In this document: positions 22,721-30,172 of the stretch, one piece after another | Position numbering within the stretch: the first letter of the stretch is position 1 | How the letters are laid out: every line of letters begins with the position of its first letter | NCBI RefSeq assembly: GCF_001692445.1 | Contig: NZ_MAQA01000001.1 | Coordinates: forward strand, 167,785 to 231,784 | Reading direction: 5' to 3' | DNA: 64,000 nucleotides | Source of the DNA: Oerskovia enterophila | Lineage (GTDB): Bacteria; Actinomycetota; Actinomycetes; Actinomycetales; Cellulomonadaceae | Position numbers and translations under genes: made by a program | The notes under the pieces: model-generated | Databases searched by the model: none | The model's input: the letters and a program-made list of their open reading frames with translations, nothing else | What the model was told of the DNA's origin: nothing

Positions 22721-22853
22721 CACACCGGGCCGTGGCGGCGGCCCTGCGGGACGATCCAGCCGCAGGAACCCCTGCGGCGGTAGGGTCACGGAATCGGAAC
22801 ATCGCGGTACGCACCGCAGGACCGTTCACGCAAACACTCATGGGGGAGGGCGC

Positions 22854-23591
22854 ATGCCCAGCAGGACGTCAGAGACCACGCAACCACGCGAGGGCGCCCG
22901 CGGGGTACCTGAGCGCGCGCCCGACACGTCGGCGTCGCGCGAGGCCCCTGGGCGAGGCTCCGGCGCTGCACCCCGTGGCTACGCGAAGGGTCGTGCCAAG
23001 CGCGACGAGATCCTCGAGGCGGCGACGGGGCTCTTCGGCGAGGTCGGCTACCACTCGGCGTCGCTCCGCGAGATCTCCTCGCGTGTCGGCATCTCCCACC
23101 CCGGTCTCCTGCACCACTTCCCGACCAAGGAGCTGCTCCTCCAGGCGGTCCTCGAGCACCGTGACGAGGTGGACTTCGCGCTGCTCGCGGACGACCTGGC
23201 GCAGGGTGTCGCGTACTTCGACGCCCTGGTCAACGTCGTCGAGCGCAACGCGGCCCGCCCCGGGATCGTCGAGCTCTACTGCATCCTGTCGGCCGAGGCC
23301 ACGGCCCCCGACCACCCCGCGCACGAGTACTTCCAGCGCCGATACGACGACGTGCTCGCCCGGAGCCGGCGTGAGCTCACGGACCGCGCGGCCCAGGGCC
23401 GGCTGCGGCCCGACGTCGACATCCCGGCCACCGCGCGAGCGATCGTCGCCCTCATGGACGGGCTCCAGGTCCAGTTCCTGCTCGAGCGCAACGGGCCGCG
23501 CCCGCCCGTCGACATGGCGGCCGGCCTCCGTGCCTACCTCTCGCTGATCCTGCCGGACGCGGCACCGGCAGAGGCCGAGACCTCCGACTGA
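22854..23591 (+). CDS. TetR-family transcriptional regulator
   Basis: 245 residues. A 45-residue polar N-terminal extension precedes the TetR HTH (about 47-93: AKRDEILEAATGLFGEVGYHSASLREIS, then GISHPGLLHHFPTKELLL). The ligand-binding domain (about 100-235) includes the C-terminal block DIPATARAIVALMDGLQVQFLL, common in actinobacterial AcrR-like regulators. The ATG at 22854 follows GGGGGAGGGCGC. It is convergent with the GH3 beta-glucosidase gene, whose promoter region carries a TetR-like operator, so it is the likely regulator of that gene. Confidence 0.9.
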   Translation: MPSRTSETTQPREGARGVPERAPDTSASREAPGRGSGAAPRGYAKGRAKRDEILEAATGLFGEVGYHSASLREISSRVGISHPGLLHHFPTKELLLQAVLEHRDEVDFALLADDLAQGVAYFDALVNVVERNAARPGIVELYCILSAEATAPDHPAHEYFQRRYDDVLARSRRELTDRAAQGRLRPDVDIPATARAIVALMDGLQVQFLLERNGPRPPVDMAAGLRAYLSLILPDAAPAEAETSD

Positions 23592-23730
23592 GGCCGCAGG
23601 CATGACGCCTGGCGCTTGAGGAGCTGGTGGCTGGTGGCGGCCGACGGCTGGCCGCTGACACAGCTCGCCGGCCGGTGGCGGCTGACCTCCGACCGCTGCC
23701 GGCCGGGTCGCTGTCGGCCGGGCACGCGAA

Positions 23731-23766
23731 CGGGCGCCCCCGGATCCATCGATCCAGGGGCGCCCG
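23731..23766. terminator. Hairpin between TetR and beta-glucosidase genes
   Basis: Arms 23731-23746 and 23751-23766 pair with one mismatch around a 4-nt loop. It sits 13 nt past the stop of the minus-strand beta-glucosidase gene and also downstream of the convergent TetR gene. Confidence 0.65.
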
Positions 23767-23778
23767 TCGGTCGTCCGG

Positions 23779-26103
23779 TCAGGCCGCGCCGGACGCTGCG
23801 AGGAGCCGGTCGAGCTGGGCCTCGTCGAACAGCATGCCGTCGAAGGCCGCGATGACCCGCAGCGGCATGTCACCGGCGAGCGCCAGCATCCCCTCGTCCA
23901 GGGGCATCGCGGAGGTGCCGTCGGTCTGCGCCATGGCGGTCCGGATGATCTCGCCCGCGACCGGGTGGGCGAGGGCCTCGCTCAGCGTCGACGACGGGGT
24001 CAGCGGCGGGGTGATGTCCTCGCCGACCACGGTGACGGCGGCGGACCCGCGCAGGTCACGGGACGAGGCGCCCACGGACACCACGAACTCGCCGCCCTCG
24101 ACGACCCAGCGCCGCAGCACGGGGTGCCAGTACGACAGGTCGCGTGCGTCGAGCTCGAACGAGAGGGTGCGCGTCCCGCCCGGAGCGAGCTCGACCTTCC
24201 CGAACGCCTTGAGCTCGCGCTCGGGGCGCTCGACCGCGGCCTGCGGGTCGCCCACGTAGACCTGGACGACCTCGGCTCCTGCGACGGCCCCCGTGTTGGT
24301 GACGGTCACGTCCACGGTGAGCGACGCCGTCGGGCCCTCGCCCGAGACCGTGACCGACAGGTCCTCGTACGCGAAGGTCGTGTACGACAGGCCGTGGCCG
24401 AACGGGAAGGCGACGTCCATGCGCTTGGCGTCGTAGTAGCGGTACCCGACCAGGACGCCCTCGCCGTAGCGGACGTGGCCGAACTCGCCCGGGAAGTTCC
24501 CGTACGACGCGTTGTCCTCGAGCCGGAGCGGGACGGTCTCGGTCAGCTTGCCCGACGGGTTGCGGACGCCGAACAGCAGGTCCGCGACCGCGCCGCCGCC
24601 TGCCTGGCCGCCGAGCCAGCCCTCGAGGATCGCCGCGGTGTGGTGCTGCCAGGGGGCGATCGTGACGGCCGACCCGTTCGCGAGCACCACGACGACGCGC
24701 GAGCACACGGCCGCCACGGCCTCGAGGAGCGCGACCTGGTTCGCGGGCAGGTCCATGTCGTCGCGGTCGAAGCCCTCGGACTCGTGGCTCGCGGGCAGGC
24801 CCAGGAAGAGGACGACGGTCTCGGCGCCCCGTGCCAGCTCGACGGCCTCGGCGCGGAGGGCGTCGTCGGCCGCCGACGTCTCGGCCGTGATGCCGAAGCC
24901 CGCCGCGAACGGGACCTCGGTGCCGGTGATCGCGCGGATCTCCGTCAGGGCGTCGTCGAGGCGCGTCGGCTGGACCTGGCTCGACCCGGCGCCCTGGTAG
25001 CGCGGGCTGCGTGCGAACTCGCCGACGACGGCGAGCGACGCGGCGGCGGCCGGGTCGAGGGGGAGGACGGGCGTGCCGTCGACGGGCTCGTTGCGCAGGA
25101 GGACCGCGCCCTCGGCGGCAGCCTCGCGGGCGAGGGCGTGGTGCTCGGCCACGTCGAAAGCGCCGGGCTCGGCGAGCGCGGGCAGGGCGCGGTTCAGGAG
25201 CGTGAGGTGGCGGCGGACCGCCTGGTCGAGGATCGCCTCGTCGAGCTCGCCGGCGCGGACCGCGGCGACGACCTGCGCGTCGGTGCGGCCGCCCGTGGCG
25301 GGCATCTCGAGGTCGAGACCGGCGGCGAGCGCGGCGACGCGGTCGGAGACTGCTCCCCAGTCGGAGACCACGACGCCGTCGTAGCCCCACTCGTCACGCA
25401 GGACCTCGGTGAGCAGCCAGTGGTCCTGCGACGCGTACGTCCCGTTGATCTTGTTGTACGAGCACATGACGGTCCACGGCGAGGCCTTCTTCACCGCCCG
25501 CTCGAAGCCCGTCAGGTAGATCTCGCGCAGCGTGCGCTCGTCGACGTCGGCGGAGACGCGCATGCGGTCGGTCTCCTGGTTGTTGGCCGCGAAGTGCTTG
25601 AGCGAGGTGCCCACGCCCTGGCTCTGGATGCCCCGGATCAGCGCGGCGCCCAGGTCCCCCGAGACCACGGGGTCCTCGGAGAAGTACTCGAAGTTGCGGC
25701 CGCAGAGCGGGGAGCGCTTGATGTTGATGCCGGGGCCGAGGAGCACGGCGACGTCGTTGGCGCGGGTCTCGCGACCGAGCGCCTTTCCGACGCGGTCGAG
25801 CAGGTCGACGTTCCACGTGGAACCGAGAGCGGCGGCCGTGGGGAAGCACGTCGCGGGGACCGAGTTCGCGAGGCCCAGGTGGTCCGAGGCCCCGCTCTGC
25901 TTGCGCAGGCCGTGCGGGCCGTCGGTGACCATGACCGCAGGAACCTCGGCACCCGCGCGCTCGACGGGCTGCGTGTGCCAGAAGTCCAGCCCCGACGTCA
26001 GCGACGCCTTCTCCTCGAGCGTGAGCTCCTGGACGAGCCGCTCGACGTCGAGCGGTCCGGCGGTGCGCGCAGTGGTGGGGGTGGCGGTGTTCTCGTTGCT
26101 CAC
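23779..26103 (-). CDS. GH3 beta-glucosidase, cytoplasmic
   Basis: 774-residue glycoside hydrolase family 3 enzyme. The N-terminal TIM-barrel domain (about 25-330) carries the catalytic nucleophile Asp248 in VVVSDWGAVSD and substrate residues in SLKHFAANNQE. The (alpha/beta)6 sandwich domain is at about 370-600. A C-terminal fibronectin-like domain is at about 650-735 (VTVTNTGAVAGAEVVQVY). No signal peptide, so it acts on imported oligosaccharides, hydrolysing beta-glucosides such as cellobiose. Exact specificity is not certain, since GH3 members also act on xylosides and other beta-linkages. A TetR-type palindrome lies 65-82 nt upstream. Confidence 0.93.
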   Translation of the reverse strand: MSNENTATPTTARTAGPLDVERLVQELTLEEKASLTSGLDFWHTQPVERAGAEVPAVMVTDGPHGLRKQSGASDHLGLANSVPATCFPTAAALGSTWNVDLLDRVGKALGRETRANDVAVLLGPGINIKRSPLCGRNFEYFSEDPVVSGDLGAALIRGIQSQGVGTSLKHFAANNQETDRMRVSADVDERTLREIYLTGFERAVKKASPWTVMCSYNKINGTYASQDHWLLTEVLRDEWGYDGVVVSDWGAVSDRVAALAAGLDLEMPATGGRTDAQVVAAVRAGELDEAILDQAVRRHLTLLNRALPALAEPGAFDVAEHHALAREAAAEGAVLLRNEPVDGTPVLPLDPAAAASLAVVGEFARSPRYQGAGSSQVQPTRLDDALTEIRAITGTEVPFAAGFGITAETSAADDALRAEAVELARGAETVVLFLGLPASHESEGFDRDDMDLPANQVALLEAVAAVCSRVVVVLANGSAVTIAPWQHHTAAILEGWLGGQAGGGAVADLLFGVRNPSGKLTETVPLRLEDNASYGNFPGEFGHVRYGEGVLVGYRYYDAKRMDVAFPFGHGLSYTTFAYEDLSVTVSGEGPTASLTVDVTVTNTGAVAGAEVVQVYVGDPQAAVERPERELKAFGKVELAPGGTRTLSFELDARDLSYWHPVLRRWVVEGGEFVVSVGASSRDLRGSAAVTVVGEDITPPLTPSSTLSEALAHPVAGEIIRTAMAQTDGTSAMPLDEGMLALAGDMPLRVIAAFDGMLFDEAQLDRLLAASGAA

Positions 26104-26167
26104 GGTGCACTTCCTCGAGGGTTCGCGGCCAAGCCGCTCTGCTTGTTCCTCCGAGACTATCCGAGAA

Positions 26168-26185
26168 ACCTACCGAGTGGTAGGT
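26168..26185 (-). promoter_or_regulatory. TetR-type operator upstream of the GH3 gene
   Basis: Perfect inverted repeat ACCTACC-GAGT-GGTAGGT located 65-82 nt upstream of the beta-glucosidase ATG, in its promoter region. Size and symmetry (7+4+7) are typical of TetR-family operators. The TetR gene at 22854 is the nearest candidate binder. I did not find a second full copy in front of the TetR gene itself. Confidence 0.65.
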
Positions 26186-26200
26186 GTGTTGCGGCGGGCG

Positions 26201-26860
26201 TCAGTCGATGAGCGAGCCTTCGGTCAGCACGGGCGTCGCGGCCAGGCAGAGGCCCGTCCGGTCACCCTCGGCCCACGACTCCTCCGAGGGGGTCCAGATG
26301 GAGAGCTCTATCTCCGCGGGGTCGACGTCGCCGGCCAGGACGGCCGGCACGCAGACGCGCGAGACCCTCGACTCGACGTCGCCCTGCCCGGGCCAGAGCG
26401 AGTCCGCCGAGAAGTCGGTGCGGGCCACGACCTGGGCCTCGTGAGGTTCCGCGCACGGGACGACGCGCACCGTGGTGACGGGACCGTCGTCGGGCAGGTC
26501 GGCGAGGCAGTTCCCCAGGACGAGCTGCCGCGCGTGCGCGTCCTGCGGTGCGCTCACGTCGGCGGGCAGCGCGCGCGTCGCGGCGCCGCCCAGCAGCAGG
26601 GCGACGCTGACGGCGATCGCCGTCAGCGTCGTGGCCAGACCCAGCGCGATCCCCGCCCAGGCGAGCCCGACGCCTCGTGTGCCGTTCCGTCGGATCCGCG
26701 CGAGCGCCGCGGCCCCGACGCCTACACCGACCGGCCCGAGCAGCAGCCCCGTCGGGATCGCCGCAAAGGCCAGGGGCTCGGTCCGGGCAGCAGCGGGCTG
26801 CCAGCCCGGCGCGTAGTAGACGTCCTGGTCGTACCCGGACGGGGGAGGCGGGGTGCTCAT
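26201..26860 (-). CDS. DUF4190-type membrane protein with extracellular septum-formation-like domain
   Basis: 219 residues. A short Pro-rich N-terminus is followed by two membrane segments of DUF4190 type (about 30-50 and 68-92: IPTGLLLGPVGVGVGAAAL, GIALGLATTLTAIAV). An extracytoplasmic domain (about 105-219) has Cys residues in LGNCLADLP, VPCAEPHEAQVV, VSRVCVP and GLCLAA. The Cys/PHEAQ pattern is that of septum-formation-like (DUF4333/Septum_form) domains. It overlaps the upstream gene by ATGA. Function unknown. Confidence 0.75.
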   Translation of the reverse strand: MSTPPPPSGYDQDVYYAPGWQPAAARTEPLAFAAIPTGLLLGPVGVGVGAAALARIRRNGTRGVGLAWAGIALGLATTLTAIAVSVALLLGGAATRALPADVSAPQDAHARQLVLGNCLADLPDDGPVTTVRVVPCAEPHEAQVVARTDFSADSLWPGQGDVESRVSRVCVPAVLAGDVDPAEIELSIWTPSEESWAEGDRTGLCLAATPVLTEGSLID

Positions 26861-27519
26861 ACGGAGCCCGCTGCGATGCCGATGAACCAGAGCGCGAGGA
26901 GCGCCGTCATGACCGCGCCCACCGCGATCCCCGTGATCGCGTACCCGCGTCCTGTCGTCCCGTCGCGCGAGATCTGCTGGAGGGCCACGATCCCCAGGAC
27001 CAGGCCGACGATCCCGGGGAAGAAGCACAGGGCGAGCCCGGCGAGCGACGTGATCATGGACGCGAGAGCCAGTCCGCTCTGCCGCGGAGGGGGAGCGAAC
27101 GACGCCGTCCACGCGGGCCCCTGGGGGCCCTGCTGCCAGGCCGGCGGCATCCCCTGCGGGGCGCCGGGATACGGCGTGGTCGGACCGGGGGGCCACTGTC
27201 CCTGGGGGTACGCACCGGGGGCAGGCGGGTAGGGAGAGCCGTACGGGTTCCCGTGGACGGGCGTCCCCGGTGCGCCGTACGGAGGGTGGGCCGGGCCGCC
27301 CGACGGCGGAGGCGCCGTCGGGAACCCTGCGCCGGACGGCCCGGCGGGAGGGAAGTACGGGTCCGGTTCGACGGGCGCGTCCTCGATGCCGGCCGCGGGC
27401 GGCTGGTACGGGACGAGCGGAGGCTGACGCGTCGGTCCGCCGGGGGAGAGGTAGGGGTTGGGCGGAGGCGTCGGATCCTGGTCCGGTGCGCCGGGGCCCT
27501 GCGGCGGGTAGGAGGTCAT
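26857..27519 (-). CDS. Proline-rich DUF4190 domain membrane protein
   Basis: 220 residues. A long cytoplasmic N-terminus is rich in Pro, Gly and Tyr (about 1-145, PYPPAPGAYPQGQWPPG type). It precedes two membrane helices of a DUF4190 domain (LALASMITSLAGLALCFFPG and GYAITGIAVGAVMTALLALWF). No catalytic motif. It is co-transcribed with the following DUF4190 protein through an ATGA overlap. Function unknown. Confidence 0.75.
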   Translation of the reverse strand: MTSYPPQGPGAPDQDPTPPPNPYLSPGGPTRQPPLVPYQPPAAGIEDAPVEPDPYFPPAGPSGAGFPTAPPPSGGPAHPPYGAPGTPVHGNPYGSPYPPAPGAYPQGQWPPGPTTPYPGAPQGMPPAWQQGPQGPAWTASFAPPPRQSGLALASMITSLAGLALCFFPGIVGLVLGIVALQQISRDGTTGRGYAITGIAVGAVMTALLALWFIGIAAGSV

Positions 27520-27822
27520 GGGAGAACCGTAGCGACGTGGCGCGGACCTCGGTGGAACTCCCCACAGGACTCACCCTGCGGAGGCCCGTCGCGGACGCGG
27601 GCGGGTGCTCGCGCATATTTTGTGAGGATTCCACCCCAAACCACCCCTGGCCCTCGTTCGCACGGCTCTGCGCGTCTATGATCGTGGTGGTACCGGGCAT
27701 CCGCGGTCTCTCGTACGAGGGATTTGGAAGGAGTCGTGCTTTTCTCGCTCGGCTCTCCGGTGCCCTACCGAGCGCGGCCGGCACAGGTCGCGCGCGACGC
27801 ATCACCGAGCAGTGAGGACGTC
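27520..27822. promoter_or_regulatory. Divergent promoter region before the mutase fusion gene
   Basis: 303-nt gap between divergent genes. It contains a local AT-rich patch (CATATTTTGTGAGG near 27614) and a TATGAT hexamer at 27676-27681 that could be a -10 box for the plus-strand gene. I see no convincing -35, operator or conserved RNA. The AAGGAG followed closely by GTG at 27736 would be an alternative start for the downstream gene, but the spacing is too short. Confidence 0.35.
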
Positions 27823-30045
27823 ATGACCCTGCCACAGGCCGCACAGGCTCCCGCCACCACGAACGATCGAGCGGCGGTGGTTCTCGCTGCCGGTCACGAC
27901 GACGCGTCGCGCGAGCTCATCACGCGCCCGCTCGGCGAAGCGACCGTGGTCGAGCTCGCCGTCGCCAACGTCCGCAAGATCGTCGCCGACGACCGCATCG
28001 TGGTGGTCGTCGCCCCGGGCGACACCACGGTCCGCGGACTGCTGGGCGACGACCTCACGTACGTCGAGCAGCAGGACCTGCCCGGGACGGGCGGAGCGGT
28101 GCTCGCGGCCCGTGCCACGATCGAGGCCTTCGCGACCCCCGCGCGCGAGGTCCTCGTCGCCTACGCCGACACGCCGCTCCTGCGCTCCGAGTCGCTGCTC
28201 GGCCTCCTGACCCGTCACACGCTCAAGAGCGCGGACCTCTCGCTGCTCGCTGCCGTCGTGACGGAGGACCTGCCCACCTACGGGCGCATCGTCCGCGAGG
28301 ACGGCGAGATCACCGCGATCCTCGAGGAGGAGGACCGCCCGGCCGACGCCGGGACCGGCGGGACCCCCGCCGAGGTCAACGTGGGTGCCTACGTCGCGTC
28401 CCCCGGCCTGCTGTTCGCCGAGCTCGAGGCCATGCTCGCCGGCGGCGAGCACCGGCTCACCGAGCTCGCCCGCCGCGTCATCGCCAAGCACAAGAGCATC
28501 TCCTCGTACCGGATCTACGACACCGACGAGGTCCGGGGCATCAACACCCCCGAGGAGCTCCAGGAGGCCGCGGACATCCTCCTCAAGCGGCTCTTCATGC
28601 CCAAGAAGAACACCGACACCAAGATCGTGTTCGGCACCGGCGGGTGGCGCGCCATCATCGGCGAGGGCTACACGCTCGCGAACGTGCGTCGCCTGTGCCA
28701 GGCGATCGCGAACGAGACGGTCCGCAAGGGCATCGACGGGCTCGGCGTCGTGATCGGCGGCGACCGCCGCTTCCTCTCGCGCGAGTCCGCCGTCGCGGCG
28801 GCAGAGGTCTTCGCGGGCAACAACATCCCGGTCACCCTCCTGCCCGACGACGTCCCCACGCCCCTCGTGACGTTCGCGGCCCCGTACCTCGGCGCGGCCT
28901 ACGGCATCATCGTCACCTCGAGCCACAACCCGCCCGAGTGGAACGGCATGAAGGTCTTCCGCCAGGACGGCTCCCTGCCCCTCGACGACGAGACCGACCG
29001 CTACCAGGACGAGGCCAACGCGCTGAGCGTCGACGACGTCATCACGCTCGACCTCGCGGTCGCCCGCAAGGCCGGCCTGGTCGTGGACAAGGTCCTCACC
29101 GAGCCCTACGTCGACGCGATCGAGAAGATCGTCGACGTCGACGCCGTCCGCGGCTCGGACCTGCGCGTGATCGTCGACCCCATGTACGGCACGAGCCAGC
29201 TCACGCTCGGCACCATCCTCAACGACATGCGCGTGCGCTCCGAGTTCATCCACGCCTCGCACAACCCGCTGTTCGGCGGGATCGCGCCCGCACCGGACCT
29301 CCAGCGCCTGTCGACCCTGATCTCGATGATCAAGCAGGGCGACGGCCGCTACGACCTGGGCATGGCGACGGACGGAGACTCCGACCGCATCGGCATCGTC
29401 GACGAGACCGGCGAGTACATCTCGACCAACGACCTCCTGCTCCTCCTCTACTGGTACCTGCACGAGTTCCGCGGCGAGAAGGGCGGCGTCGTGCGCAACC
29501 TCGCGACGACGCACCTGCTCGACCGGCTGGCCGCGCACTTCGGCGAGGAGTCGCGCGAGGTCAAGGTCGGCTTCAAGCACGTCACGGCCGGCATGGAGGA
29601 GATCGGCGCGGTGCTCGGCGGCGAGTCCTCGGGCGGCCTCACGGTCCGCGGCTGGATCCTCGGCAAGGACGGCATCTTCGCGTGCGCCCTGGTCGTCGAG
29701 ATGCTCGCCCGCACGGGCAAGAAGATCTCCGAGCTGCGCGAGATGATCTACGAGATCACGGGTCGTCTCTACACGCTCGAGGCCGGCGTCGACTCGACGC
29801 CGGAGATGCGCGTCGCCGTGCCGCGCCGCCTCGAGGCGGACCCGCTCACGCACATCGGGCCCTACCCGGTCGTGAGCATCTCCCACCTCGACGGCACCAA
29901 GATCGTCCTCGAGAACGACAACTGGGCGCTCCTGCGGTTCTCCGGGACCGAGCCCGTGCTGCGCATGTTCGTCGAGGCCGACTCCCCCGAGAAGGCCACC
30001 GAGCTGCTCGACTGGCTCAAGGGCTTCGTCACGGCGGGCGTCTGA
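27823..30045 (+). CDS. Fusion of a GlmU-like nucleotidyltransferase and a phosphohexomutase
   Basis: 740 residues, two enzymes in one chain. Residues about 15-250 resemble the pyrophosphorylase half of GlmU: LPGTGGAVLAAR, AYADTPLL with metal-type Asp116, YGRIVREDGEI, EVNVGAYV and VRGINTPEEL with Asn241. The glycine-rich start is eroded, however: LAAG is kept but GTRM...PK is not. Residues about 265-740 are an alpha-D-phosphohexomutase with catalytic Ser367 in TSSHNPPE, metal loop DGDSDR (517-522), sugar loop GGESSGG (599-605) and phosphate loop RFSGTEP. It lies 127 nt before a GH94 phosphorylase, so it probably converts the sugar 1-phosphate made there to sugar 6-phosphate, with or without nucleotide-sugar synthesis. 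Confidence 0.85.
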   Translation: MTLPQAAQAPATTNDRAAVVLAAGHDDASRELITRPLGEATVVELAVANVRKIVADDRIVVVVAPGDTTVRGLLGDDLTYVEQQDLPGTGGAVLAARATIEAFATPAREVLVAYADTPLLRSESLLGLLTRHTLKSADLSLLAAVVTEDLPTYGRIVREDGEITAILEEEDRPADAGTGGTPAEVNVGAYVASPGLLFAELEAMLAGGEHRLTELARRVIAKHKSISSYRIYDTDEVRGINTPEELQEAADILLKRLFMPKKNTDTKIVFGTGGWRAIIGEGYTLANVRRLCQAIANETVRKGIDGLGVVIGGDRRFLSRESAVAAAEVFAGNNIPVTLLPDDVPTPLVTFAAPYLGAAYGIIVTSSHNPPEWNGMKVFRQDGSLPLDDETDRYQDEANALSVDDVITLDLAVARKAGLVVDKVLTEPYVDAIEKIVDVDAVRGSDLRVIVDPMYGTSQLTLGTILNDMRVRSEFIHASHNPLFGGIAPAPDLQRLSTLISMIKQGDGRYDLGMATDGDSDRIGIVDETGEYISTNDLLLLLYWYLHEFRGEKGGVVRNLATTHLLDRLAAHFGEESREVKVGFKHVTAGMEEIGAVLGGESSGGLTVRGWILGKDGIFACALVVEMLARTGKKISELREMIYEITGRLYTLEAGVDSTPEMRVAVPRRLEADPLTHIGPYPVVSISHLDGTKIVLENDNWALLRFSGTEPVLRMFVEADSPEKATELLDWLKGFVTAGV

Positions 30046-30074
30046 GCCTCCTTCCCCCGGGGTCCTACGACCTC

Positions 30075-30121
30075 GGAGGCTCGGACACGGGCCCGCGGCG
30101 CCACGACGCGCCGCGGCCCGG
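30075..30121 (+). repeat. Intercistronic hairpin between mutase fusion and phosphorylase
   Basis: GC-rich inverted repeat around 30090-30120 (CGGGCCCGCGGCGC pairing with GCGCCGCGGCCCG, one bulged C). It is followed by a pyrimidine-rich leader and the phosphorylase start. It could tune relative expression of the two genes or end part of the transcripts. No T-run. Confidence 0.45.
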
Positions 30122-30172
30122 CCCACCTCATCACCTCCCCACCCCACCTCACCGACAGGAACCGACCCGACG

